Positions 1-5,777 of a DNA stretch of 6,262 nucleotides are shown here, one piece after another; the first letter of the stretch is position 1; the number at the start of each line of letters is the position of its first letter. The position numbers were made by a program, and so were the translations under genes. Source of the DNA: Phascolarctobacterium sp. (GTDB lineage Bacteria > Bacillota > Negativicutes > Acidaminococcales > Acidaminococcaceae); NCBI GenBank assembly GCA_022718015.1, contig JAIHZV010000072.1, forward strand, positions 1 through 6,262, read 5' to 3'. The notes under the pieces are model-generated. The model saw only the letters and a program-made list of their open reading frames with translations, ran no database searches and was not told the origin of the DNA.

Positions 1-609
1 GTGTGGAAGCGTAGGGCTGACGGCGAAGGCTGGGAGGCTTTGGGCACGACGATTATGACGCTGGCGCCTGCTGCGCAGGGCAACACGGTGAACGATGGCG
101 CTGAAATGGCGGCGGGAACGATTCTTCCGCGCAGGCTTGTCGTTCGCGGCGGGGAGGCGACCTTCCCCGTATTCGCAGGCAAGGACGTAGAGGTGCAGAA
201 CAAAATCAACAAGGAGCTGTGGACTGCTAACGCCGACAGCATGAAAAAGTTTTTTGCAGGGCAGGCCGATACAGCCTTCAAGGTGATGAGCGCGAAGGAA
301 AATCTGCTTTCGGTGCAGCTCATCTGCGGCAAAACGAATTTTGTGCATAACTACGTGAATATCAATCCTAAGACGGGCGAGCTGATTAAGCTCAGCGATG
401 TTTTAAATACGCAGGACAAGGATTTGCTACCGCTGCTCAATGTGCTGAACACTAATAAAAAGGTCAGCATTAAGGCACTGCCTGATGAGTGGTATATTGA
501 AGGACGGAATCTCTTCCTGATTTCTATTGTGGACACGCGCGAGGAAATTTCTGGCTTCGATTTGGGCAATCTGCATAAATTTATTTTAAATAAACAGATA
601 CTGGAATAA
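1..609 (+). CDS. DUF3298/RsiV-like domain protein, C-terminal part (5' end probably outside window)
   Basis: The frame is open from the first base to a TAA at 607-609. It gives about 202 residues if the GTG at position 1 is used, but no upstream sequence is visible, so this is probably the C-terminal part of a longer protein. From about residue 54 the pattern fits the DUF3298 domain of RsiV-like extracytoplasmic proteins: FPVF followed by an asparagine-containing helix (VQNKINKEL, about 65-73), a strand ending in a YVNINPKTGELIKLSDVL motif (about 118-135), and a final WYIEGRNLFLISIVD strand before a short hydrophobic tail. In this family the motif 'N-x-K-T-G-x-x-x-x-L-x-D' is typical. Residues 1-50 are linker-like and I do not recognise them. 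The role is unknown; family members are usually exported or membrane-anchored. GC content by eye falls from about 62% in the first 60 bases to about 30% in positions 541-600. The domain call is by pattern and is moderately sure. Confidence 0.6.
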   Translation: MWKRRADGEGWEALGTTIMTLAPAAQGNTVNDGAEMAAGTILPRRLVVRGGEATFPVFAGKDVEVQNKINKELWTANADSMKKFFAGQADTAFKVMSAKENLLSVQLICGKTNFVHNYVNINPKTGELIKLSDVLNTQDKDLLPLLNVLNTNKKVSIKALPDEWYIEGRNLFLISIVDTREEISGFDLGNLHKFILNKQILE

Positions 610-613
610 AAAA

Positions 614-631
614 ACTGACTGGCTAGTCAGT
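614..631. promoter_or_regulatory. 18-bp palindrome, possible TetR/AcrR-type operator
   Basis: This is a perfect inverted repeat, ACTGACT-GGCT-AGTCAGT (arms 614-620 and 625-631), starting 5 bp after the stop of the first gene and about 235 bp before the efflux adaptor. Its size and symmetry are like TetR/AcrR-family operators, and such regulators commonly control RND pumps. No regulator gene is in view, so this is inference. Alternatively it could be a weak terminator. On the plus strand no T-tract follows. On the minus strand the seven A at 608-614 would read as a T-tract, but no minus-strand gene needs a terminator here. Confidence 0.4.
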
Positions 632-654
632 AGAATTTGCAAGATAACGTATAA

Positions 655-721
655 GGGAGAATAACAGAGAAAAACAGCTTAAAATTCGTTTAATCGGGTT
701 TGCTTTTCTTGTTGTTCTCCT
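655..721. repeat. Imperfect split inverted repeat flanking and entering the efflux promoter
   Basis: GGAGAATAACA at 656-666 is complementary to TGTTGTTCTCC at 710-720 at 10 of 11 positions; the exception would be a G-U pair in RNA. G-U pairs can extend it to 655-667/709-721. The right arm lies in the spacer between the proposed -35 and -10 elements. It could be a pair of protein binding half-sites or a hairpin in a transcript starting further upstream. A smaller hairpin (TTAAA 679-683 with TTTAA 689-693) sits inside. The function is unknown. Confidence 0.35.
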
Positions 722-728
722 TTATAAT
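700..728 (+). promoter_or_regulatory. Candidate sigma-70-type promoter for the RND efflux operon
   Basis: A perfect -10 box TATAAT (723-728) is preceded by a 17-bp spacer and a weaker -35 element TTGCTT (700-705), which matches the consensus TTGACA at three of six positions. Transcription would start near 735, leaving a leader of about 114 nt before the adaptor start codon. It is the best promoter match between 610 and 848. The weak -35 would suit an activated or repressed promoter, but that is inference. Confidence 0.55.
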
Positions 729-733
729 GGTAG

Positions 734-827
734 TATTCTGAAACTGGGATAGAGCGCTCTTTAGCTTGCTCACCCTTGTTTATATTTAGAAATACTCGGA
801 CTAATTTATGATAAACGTTTCAGAGTA
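734..827 (+). promoter_or_regulatory. Potentially structured 5' leader RNA of the efflux operon
   Basis: TATTCTGAAAC (734-744) can pair with GTTTCAGAGTA (817-827) over 11 bp, including one G-U pair. This would close a domain that begins almost exactly at the predicted transcript 5' end and finishes 7 nt before the Shine-Dalgarno. Inside, GGG 746-748 with CCC 773-775 and GAGC 752-755 with GCTC 768-771 form one arm. GTTTAT 778-783 with ATAAAC 811-816 form a second arm that abuts the closing helix. The result is a plausible three-way junction. I do not recognise it as a known riboswitch, and it was folded only by eye. A 10-bp palindrome, AGAGCGCTCT (751-760), overlaps the first arm and offers an alternative pairing. 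Confidence 0.35.
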
Positions 828-834
828 GAAGATG

Positions 835-842
835 AAGGAGGT
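835..842 (+). promoter_or_regulatory. Ribosome binding site of the efflux adaptor gene
   Basis: AAGGAGGT lies 6 nt before the ATG at 849. This consensus-strength Shine-Dalgarno fixes the start. It rules out the upstream ATG at 832, which would place the Shine-Dalgarno inside its own coding frame. Confidence 0.9.
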
Positions 843-848
843 TTTTAT

Positions 849-2036
849 ATGTTTAGTTCTCTCCGCTCCAGCCGTGCAAAGAAAGCAGTGGCTGCGGCGC
901 TGGCAGCAACCTTTGTGCTGGCAGCATCCGGCTGCGGTCAAAAGCAGCAGCAGGGCGCAAAGCAGGCAACATTGGTTAAAACCATGCAGGTTATTAAGCG
1001 CGACACCCCGTTGGTATATGATTACACTGGCTTTGTGCAGGCGCAGCAGGAAATGGAGCTTAAGGCTCAGGTCAGCGGCCAGATTACAGCCAAGTATTTC
1101 AAAGGCGGCGATAATGTAAGCGCAGGTCAGACCTTATACGCTATTGACCAGCGTACCTATCAGGCGAATGTGCTCAACGCACAGGCAGGCCTGGCGAATG
1201 CGCGTGCAGCTTTGGCTAACGCAGCCATGAACGCAGAGCGTTACAGCACTCTGTATGCACAAAATGCAGTTTCCAAGCAGGTTCTGGACAACGCTATTAT
1301 GCAGCGTGACCAGGCGCAGGCTTCTGTGAACGCACAGGAGGCAATTCTGGAAAATGCGCAGATTAACATGACTGATACCAGCGTAGCTGCTCCGTTCAGC
1401 GGTCGTATTGATACTACGGCGCTGGAGGTTGGCAACTATGTAACTGCAGGTCAGACCACGCTGGCAAAAATCAGCAACACTGATCCTGTATTCGTACAGT
1501 TCAGCATCGCTGAGCCGGAATATTTGCAGCTTTCCGCTGCGCATGACAACAGCGGCGCAGCATCTCTCGACAACCTGACCGTTGTTCTGAGCGATGGCAG
1601 CACCTATGATCTCAAGGGCACTGTAGCAGAGGTTAACCGCGGCATCAACGACAACACCGGTACCTTGACGGTTAAGGCTCTCTTCAAGAACCCTGCACAT
1701 CGTCTGCTGCCGGGTATGTTTGCTCACGTACAGGCAACTGCAGGCACCAAACAGAATGCGCTCCTGATTCCGAAGCGCGCTGTTGTTGAATTGATGTACA
1801 AGAAATTTGTTTATATTGTTGGCAGCGATAACAAGGTAACAATGAAGGAAGTTACCCTTGGTCCTTCTGTTGGCCGTTTCTACATGGTTGAAAGCGGTCT
1901 GAACGGTGACGAGACAATCGTAGTCGAGGGCACCGGCAAAATCAGACAGGGTGCTGAGGTTAATCCGCAGCCGATGGCTGAGGCTGATCTGGATACTACT
2001 GTTGACAACAGTGCTACCGCTGAAAAGAAGCAATAA
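849..2036 (+). CDS. acrA: RND efflux periplasmic adaptor lipoprotein (AcrA/MexA-type, HlyD family)
   Basis: This 395-residue adaptor links an inner-membrane RND pump to an outer-membrane channel. A basic N-terminus and a hydrophobic stretch (residues 13-27) end in ASGC, so Cys29 is the likely lipidated residue of an exported lipoprotein. The MexA/AcrA domain order follows. The first half of a lipoyl domain is at about 70-98 (LKAQVSGQIT, GGDNVSAGQTLYAID). An Ala/Gln-rich alpha-hairpin coiled coil spans about 100-170. The second lipoyl half is at about 176-210 (VAAPFSGRI, GNYVTAGQ). A beta-barrel and membrane-proximal domain follow, with the family motif NPAHRLLPGMF at 281-291. Its length is close to E. 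coli AcrA (397). The tail after about residue 370 is acidic, low in complexity and probably flexible. It is the first gene of a two-gene operon, and its stop codon overlaps the Shine-Dalgarno of the pump gene, implying translational coupling. The family is certain; the symbol denotes the type, not a proven orthologue. Confidence 0.95.
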   Translation: MFSSLRSSRAKKAVAAALAATFVLAASGCGQKQQQGAKQATLVKTMQVIKRDTPLVYDYTGFVQAQQEMELKAQVSGQITAKYFKGGDNVSAGQTLYAIDQRTYQANVLNAQAGLANARAALANAAMNAERYSTLYAQNAVSKQVLDNAIMQRDQAQASVNAQEAILENAQINMTDTSVAAPFSGRIDTTALEVGNYVTAGQTTLAKISNTDPVFVQFSIAEPEYLQLSAAHDNSGAASLDNLTVVLSDGSTYDLKGTVAEVNRGINDNTGTLTVKALFKNPAHRLLPGMFAHVQATAGTKQNALLIPKRAVVELMYKKFVYIVGSDNKVTMKEVTLGPSVGRFYMVESGLNGDETIVVEGTGKIRQGAEVNPQPMAEADLDTTVDNSATAEKKQ

Positions 2037-2042
2037 GGAGGT
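2035..2042 (+). promoter_or_regulatory. Ribosome binding site of the RND pump gene, overlapping the upstream stop
   Basis: AAGGAGGT begins inside the TAA stop (2034-2036) of the adaptor gene and sits 7 nt before the ATG at 2050. The overlap supports one transcript and coupled translation of adaptor and pump. Confidence 0.9.
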
Positions 2043-2049
2043 AGGCTAA

Positions 2050-5000
2050 ATGGCTCGTTTCTTTATTGATCGCCCTGTCTTTGCGATAGTACTGGCGATT
2101 ATTATTACCCTGTTGGGTACGATTGCCGGCTTCAGCCTGCCTATCGCCCAATATCCTAACATTACTAAACCGCGTATCAGCGTAAACACCAACTATGTTG
2201 GTGCGAGTGCTGATATCGTTGAAAAGGCTGTAGCACAAACCATTGAGCAGAAGGTCAGCGGCGTAGAAAATATGCTGAACATGTCCTCTGTAAGTACCTC
2301 TAGTGGTGAATACAAGCTTAATGTTGAGTTCAACCTGGAGAAAAACGCAGATATCGCTTCTGTAGAGGTGCAGAACCGTGTATCCCAGGCAACCAGCTCC
2401 CTGCCGAGCGAGGTTTCTGGCTACGGCGTAACCACTGCTAAGGAATCTGCTGAGACCATTATGTACTTTGGCCTCTATTCTCCGAAAAATACCTATGATG
2501 CAATGTTCCTGAGAACATATGCGGATGCGAACTTCCTCGATGCTGTAAAGCGTGTTAAGGGTGTATCAACAGTTGGCGAATATGGTCCGGAATACGCAGT
2601 ACGCATCTGGCTGAATCCTGAAAAGATGGCGCAGCTGGGCGTAACCGTAACCGATGTTTCCAATGCTATCAAGACGCAAAACATTCAGGCAGCAGTTGGT
2701 TCTATCGGTAACCGTCCTACTGTTGCTGAGCAGGAGCGTACCTATTCTGCAAGTGCGCAGGGCCGTCTGAATACGCCTGAGGAATTCGGTAACGTAATTA
2801 TCCGTTCCAATAATGGCGATAATCTGAAGCTGAAGGATATTGCAACTATCAAAGAAGGTCCGCGTAATGACCTTATCGTCAGCAAGCTGAACGGCGGCGA
2901 CTCTGTTGTATTCCCGGTATCCCTGACCTCCGATGCGAATGCTATCGAAACGGTTAAGAATATCCGTGAGGTATTAAAGGACGCTGAAACACGTTTCCCT
3001 GACGACATGAAGCTGATTGTTATTCAGGATAACACCCAGTTCATTACCGAATCCCTGGAGAAGGTTGCGCATACCTTCTTTGAAGCCTTGCTTTTGGTTA
3101 TTTTGGTAGTATTTATGTTCCTTGGTAGCTGGCGTGCAACTCTGATTCCTATTCTGGCTGTACCGGTATCCTTGGTTGGTACCTTCGCTTCCTTCGTTAT
3201 TTTAGGCTTTACTATCAACACCCTGACTGCTTTTGCGATGATTCTGGCTATCGGCCTTGTTGTCGATGATGCTATCGTTGTAGTAGAGGCAGTAGAGCAT
3301 CATATTCAGGAAAACGGTATGTCTCCTAAGGAGGCAACCTACCGCGCTATGAACGAGGTTTCCGGCCCTGTTGTGGCTATCGCCTTCGTACTGTCTGCGG
3401 TATTTATCCCTGTAGCCTTCACCGGCGGTACTGTCGGCGAATTGTATAAGCAGTTTGCGATCACGATTTCTGTATCCATGATGCTTTCTGCTATTATCGC
3501 TTTGTCCCTGACTCCTGCGCTCTGCTCTTTGCTGCTGGTGAAGAAGGAGGAGGCGCCGAAGGGCTTTATCGGCAAGGCTGTAAAAGCATTTGACGATTGG
3601 TTTGCAAGAACCTTGGCTAAATACGTGAAGAACGTTGAGGGCTGCATCCGTAAATCCAAGCTTATTCTGACCTGTCTTGTTATCGTAGTTATCTGCATCG
3701 GCTTCCTGGCGAAGGCAACGCCTACAGGCTTCGTACCTAACGAGGACCAGGGCATGACTGCTGTATCTATCGCTCTGCCTGAGGGTGCATCCAGCAACCG
3801 TACTCAGCAGGTTATGGCAGGCCTTTCCAAAAATATAAGCAAGCTTCCCGGTGTTAAAAATGTTATGGAGGTTAGCGGTATTGATATTCTGTCTATGGGC
3901 CAGAAGGCTAATGCCGGCCTGGCAGTAGTTTCTATGGAGGACTACAGCAAGCGCAGCAACAGCGTACAGGATATCATTCCGATGATTTTTGGCATGGGCG
4001 CACAGATTCCTGACGCAACCGTTATGGCCTTCCAGCCGCCTTCTCTGCCTGGTGCTTCCAGTACAGGTACCTTGAGCCTTTATCTCATGAACCTGGGCGG
4101 TGAGGATGTTAACACCATGGGTGAGCGTGCTAATGAATTCTTGGCTGCTTGCCGTAAGCGTCCGGAAATCGGCATGCTGTACACCACCTTGAATACTAAT
4201 ACGCCTATGTATCAGTTCGAGGTTGACCGTGACAAGGCACAATCCATGAACGTACCTGTATCTACCGTTTATAGCGCATTGCAGGCCTTCTTAGGCGGTA
4301 ATGAAATCAACGATATCAATAACTTCGGCCGTACCTGGAAGGTTGTTATGCAGGCTGATGAAAAATATCGTACCGGTGTAGAGGATATGCGTTACTTCTT
4401 TGTACGCAGCAACGACGGCCAGTCTATTCCGCTGAATACACTTGTAAAGCCGACGCCTAAGAACAGCTCTGTTGTTATGACACGCTTTAACGGCGCAAGT
4501 GCGATTAAGATTTCCGGCGACCCTGCCAGCGGCTATTCCTCCGGTCAGGCTATGACTGCTATCGAAGAGGTTGCTAAAGAGGTTCTGCCGAACACCTATA
4601 CCTATGAATGGACCGGTCAGAGCCTTGACGAGATCGAAGCTGGCAGCCGTTCCACGCAGATCTTCATTATCTCGCTGATCTTCGTCTTCCTGTGTCTGGC
4701 AGCTCTTTATGAAAGCTGGACCATTCCTCTGGCTGTACTGCTGTCTGTACCGTCTGCAGTTTTTGGCTGCTTCCTGGTACAGTATGCACGTGGTCTGCAG
4801 AATGACGTTTATATGCAGATTGGTCTGATTACGCTGATCGGCTTGGCGGCGAAGAACGCCATCCTGATCGTCGAATATGCGAAGATGAATATGGAGCAGG
4901 GCATGGATGTTGTACATGCGGCTGTTGAGGCTGCTCACGTCCGTCTGCGTCCTATTCTGATGACGTCCTTTGCGTTCATCTTAGGCTGTCTGCCTTTGGC

Positions 5001-5178
5001 TATTGCTACCGGCCCGGGTGCTGGTGCGCGTGTATCCATGGGTAACGCCGTAGTAGGTGGTATGACCATCGCGACCTTGTTTGGTATCTTCCTGATTCCT
5101 GTACTCTTTGTAGTTGTAGAACGCTTCTTCAGCCGCAAAAAGAAGAATCCTGATGATAACGTAACCGAACAGCTGTAA
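2050..5178 (+). CDS. acrB: RND multidrug efflux pump, inner-membrane subunit (AcrB/HAE1 family)
   Basis: This 1042-residue proton/drug antiporter is near the E. coli AcrB length of 1049. It begins with the family-typical MARFFIDRPVFA and a first membrane segment at about 10-29, followed by LPIAQYPNI. A large periplasmic porter and docking region comes next, then a membrane bundle at about 335-500 (TM2-6). TM7 is at about 538-556, and a second periplasmic half opens with FVPNEDQG. A last membrane bundle spans about 865-1030. The proton relay known from AcrB is complete: Asp406 and Asp407 in GLVVDDAIVVVE (AcrB D407/D408), Lys935 in AAKNAILIVE (K940), Arg965 in RLRPILMTS (R971) and Thr972 (T978). 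The porter motif MAFQPPSLPGASSTG aligns with the AcrB MVFAFNLPAIVELGTATG region. The protein should work as a trimer with the adaptor encoded just upstream. No TolC/OprM-type gene follows; tandem terminators end the operon. The substrate range cannot be read from sequence. There is no sign of truncation or frameshift. Confidence 0.97.
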   Translation: MARFFIDRPVFAIVLAIIITLLGTIAGFSLPIAQYPNITKPRISVNTNYVGASADIVEKAVAQTIEQKVSGVENMLNMSSVSTSSGEYKLNVEFNLEKNADIASVEVQNRVSQATSSLPSEVSGYGVTTAKESAETIMYFGLYSPKNTYDAMFLRTYADANFLDAVKRVKGVSTVGEYGPEYAVRIWLNPEKMAQLGVTVTDVSNAIKTQNIQAAVGSIGNRPTVAEQERTYSASAQGRLNTPEEFGNVIIRSNNGDNLKLKDIATIKEGPRNDLIVSKLNGGDSVVFPVSLTSDANAIETVKNIREVLKDAETRFPDDMKLIVIQDNTQFITESLEKVAHTFFEALLLVILVVFMFLGSWRATLIPILAVPVSLVGTFASFVILGFTINTLTAFAMILAIGLVVDDAIVVVEAVEHHIQENGMSPKEATYRAMNEVSGPVVAIAFVLSAVFIPVAFTGGTVGELYKQFAITISVSMMLSAIIALSLTPALCSLLLVKKEEAPKGFIGKAVKAFDDWFARTLAKYVKNVEGCIRKSKLILTCLVIVVICIGFLAKATPTGFVPNEDQGMTAVSIALPEGASSNRTQQVMAGLSKNISKLPGVKNVMEVSGIDILSMGQKANAGLAVVSMEDYSKRSNSVQDIIPMIFGMGAQIPDATVMAFQPPSLPGASSTGTLSLYLMNLGGEDVNTMGERANEFLAACRKRPEIGMLYTTLNTNTPMYQFEVDRDKAQSMNVPVSTVYSALQAFLGGNEINDINNFGRTWKVVMQADEKYRTGVEDMRYFFVRSNDGQSIPLNTLVKPTPKNSSVVMTRFNGASAIKISGDPASGYSSGQAMTAIEEVAKEVLPNTYTYEWTGQSLDEIEAGSRSTQIFIISLIFVFLCLAALYESWTIPLAVLLSVPSAVFGCFLVQYARGLQNDVYMQIGLITLIGLAAKNAILIVEYAKMNMEQGMDVVHAAVEAAHVRLRPILMTSFAFILGCLPLAIATGPGAGARVSMGNAVVGGMTIATLFGIFLIPVLFVVVERFFSRKKKNPDDNVTEQL

Positions 5179-5188
5179 AAACAAAATT

Positions 5189-5224
5189 ATCCTGCTCTGC
5201 AGTAATGCGGGGCAGGATTTTTTT
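5189..5224 (+). terminator. Rho-independent terminator of the efflux operon
   Basis: It starts 10 bp after the pump stop codon. ATCCTGCTCTGCA (5189-5201) pairs with TGCGGGGCAGGAT (5206-5218) over 13 bp with G-U pairs, closed by a GTAA (GNRA-type) tetraloop. A seven-T tract follows at 5218-5224. It is a textbook intrinsic terminator. Confidence 0.92.
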
Positions 5225-5230
5225 ATATAC

Positions 5231-5274
5231 GCAAAAGAAAAAAGACCGTCCGCCAACGGTCTTTTTTCTTTTGC
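5231..5274. terminator. Second, symmetrical terminator: perfect 19-bp inverted repeat
   Basis: GCAAAAGAAAAAAGACCGT (5231-5249) and its exact reverse complement (5256-5274) flank a CCGCCA loop. The core stem GACCGT/ACGGTC is followed by six T (5262-5267) and preceded by the matching six A, so it would work in either direction. It lies 6 bp after the first terminator and acts as a back-up for the efflux operon. No minus-strand gene converges on it inside the window. Perfect symmetry extending through the A and T tracts is unusual and could mark a dispersed repeat. Confidence 0.88.
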
Positions 5275-5290
5275 AGCGACTTATTTATTC

Positions 5291-5303
5291 GCAGTGTCAC
5301 TGC
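5291..5303. promoter_or_regulatory. 13-bp perfect palindrome, possible protein binding site
   Basis: GCAGTG-T-CACTGC is a perfect odd palindrome 16 bp after the second terminator. It is too tight to be a strong RNA hairpin, so a DNA-binding protein site is more likely than a transcript structure. No regulator is known for it. Confidence 0.25.
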
Positions 5304-5384
5304 TATGCACTTTGTAAATTGGAAATTGAGAGGAGATTTATTGCTTTGCAGTTACTATTATAGATAAATGAAACGGGCAGGTTG

Positions 5385-5413
5385 TTGCACAGGCTACAAG
5401 AAGGAATTATACA
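5385..5413 (+). promoter_or_regulatory. Weak candidate promoter upstream of the decarboxylase genes
   Basis: TTGCAC (5385-5390) and TATACA (5408-5413) are separated by 17 bp. The boxes match consensus at three and four of six positions. Transcription from here would give a leader of about 195 nt containing the competing hairpins. A perfect TATAAT at 5560-5565 is an alternative -10, but no acceptable -35 lies 16-18 bp before it. The nearest -35-like element (TTGAAT, 5541-5546) is only 13 bp away. Confidence 0.25.
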
Positions 5414-5512
5414 ATTAAGTTAAGCTGATAGCGCATTTAATTAAAGATAAAAACACTTAAAAAACATAAAAAATATATGAGCAGTATTAAGTAAGTAGAC
5501 AAAAGCTCTGCG

Positions 5513-5601
5513 CAAACCGAATAGTGACTTCGGCAACAGTTTGAATGTGTTATGAATTTTATAATTAACATAGTCGATGAATTTTGTCGAACTGTTTTTT
5601 T
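5513..5601 (+). promoter_or_regulatory. Attenuator-like competing hairpins before the decarboxylase operon
   Basis: Hairpin A pairs CAAACCGAA (5513-5521) with TTCG (5529-5532) and GTTTG (5539-5543), leaving a 6-nt bulge. Hairpin B pairs AACAGTTTGA (5535-5544) with TCGAACTGTT (5587-5596), 10 bp with one G-U, and runs directly into seven T at 5595-5601 just before GGAGGTG. Both use 5539-5543, so they exclude each other, as in terminator/antiterminator switches. Hairpin B has only three G-C pairs and a 42-nt loop, so it would be a weak terminator. It also requires transcription to start upstream of 5513. Confidence 0.25.
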
Positions 5602-5609
5602 GGAGGTGA
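5602..5609 (+). promoter_or_regulatory. Ribosome binding site of the small OadG-related gene
   Basis: GGAGGTGA lies 6 nt before the ATG at 5616. This strong match supports translation of a gene short enough to be missed by gene finders. Confidence 0.85.
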
Positions 5610-5615
5610 AAGGAT

Positions 5616-5753
5616 ATGGGTCCTGTAACGACTAATCCGTGGCTGATAGCTGTCATTAATATGGCGATCGTTTTTGGTGTACTGATTGCCTTAGGTCTGT
5701 TGATGAATCTGCTTCAGGTTTTAGATCCGACAAAAACCAAAACGCACTCATAA
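5616..5753 (+). CDS. OadG-related small membrane subunit (45 residues) of a sodium-pump decarboxylase
   Basis: The ATG follows a strong Shine-Dalgarno, and the frame ends at TAA 5751-5753. The protein has a short N-terminus (MGPVTTNPW), one membrane segment at about residues 10-35 (LIAVINMAIVFGVLIALGLL and on), and a short polar, lysine-containing tail (DPTKTKTHS). This matches the membrane anchor of OadG, the gamma subunit of oxaloacetate decarboxylase, and the small delta/epsilon subunits of methylmalonyl-CoA and glutaconyl-CoA decarboxylases. It lacks the long Pro/Ala-rich linker and metal-binding tail of full OadG. Such proteins help assemble or stabilise the alpha, biotin-carrier and beta subunits at the membrane. 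The beta subunit gene starts 24 bp downstream, which supports the assignment. The precise complex (oxaloacetate, methylmalonyl-CoA, glutaconyl-CoA or another) cannot be told. Confidence 0.85.
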   Translation: MGPVTTNPWLIAVINMAIVFGVLIALGLLMNLLQVLDPTKTKTHS

Positions 5754-5762
5754 TTTATTTTT

Positions 5763-5770
5763 AAGGAGGA
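5763..5770 (+). promoter_or_regulatory. Ribosome binding site of the decarboxylase beta subunit
   Basis: AAGGAGGA lies 7 nt before the ATG at 5778 and 9 bp after the stop of the small gene. This fits co-transcription and sets the start codon. Confidence 0.88.
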
Positions 5771-5777
5771 TTATCTC

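Larger units (their letters stand above)
5275..5601. other. AT-rich intergenic region without a convincing gene
   Basis: About 330 bp separate the tandem terminators from the Shine-Dalgarno of the next gene. The composition is AT-rich with A-tracts around 5445-5477. No reading frame has both a good start and protein-like content. Short frames at 5341-5367 (TTG start, 8 codons) and 5368-5418 (ATG, 16 codons) are not convincing. The region holds a 13-bp palindrome (5291-5303), weak promoter candidates, and competing hairpins before the decarboxylase operon. It could also contain a small RNA, but I recognise none. Confidence 0.6.

Noticed and set aside
637..665. TTGCAA (637-642) with AATAAC (660-665) or TATAAG (650-655) as an alternative efflux promoter
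   Set aside because: The 17-bp-spaced -10 is poor, and TATAAG has no acceptable -35 at 16-18 bp. The TATAAT at 723 is clearly better.
808..828. Six-codon frame ATG 808 to TAG 828 in the efflux leader
   Set aside because: It has no ribosome binding site, and at this length it is expected by chance.
832..1119. Plus-strand frame of 95 residues starting at ATG 832
   Set aside because: Its first codons are the Shine-Dalgarno of the adaptor gene, it overlaps that gene in another frame, and the translation is Arg/Gln-rich and not protein-like.
1134..2033. Minus-strand frame of 299 residues opposite the adaptor gene
   Set aside because: It is a shadow of a confidently identified gene, Cys- and Ser-rich, and has no domain I recognise.
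3202..4242. Minus-strand frame of 346 residues opposite the pump gene, and others at 4291-4938 and 3339-3797
   Set aside because: They are antisense shadows created by codon bias in the RND gene. Their composition (His, Cys and Arg rich) is unlike a real protein.
5341..5418. Possible tiny leader peptides: TTG at 5341 (8 codons, with GAGAGGAG upstream) and ATG at 5368 (16 codons)
   Set aside because: The first uses a rare start and is very short. The second has no Shine-Dalgarno. Neither has a run of a regulatory amino acid that would suggest a classic attenuator.
5441..5656. Minus-strand frame of 71 residues across the AT-rich gap
   Set aside because: It overlaps the start of the small OadG-like gene, and the composition looks like translated AT-rich noncoding DNA. 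It is the only frame in the gap with any length, but I cannot support it.
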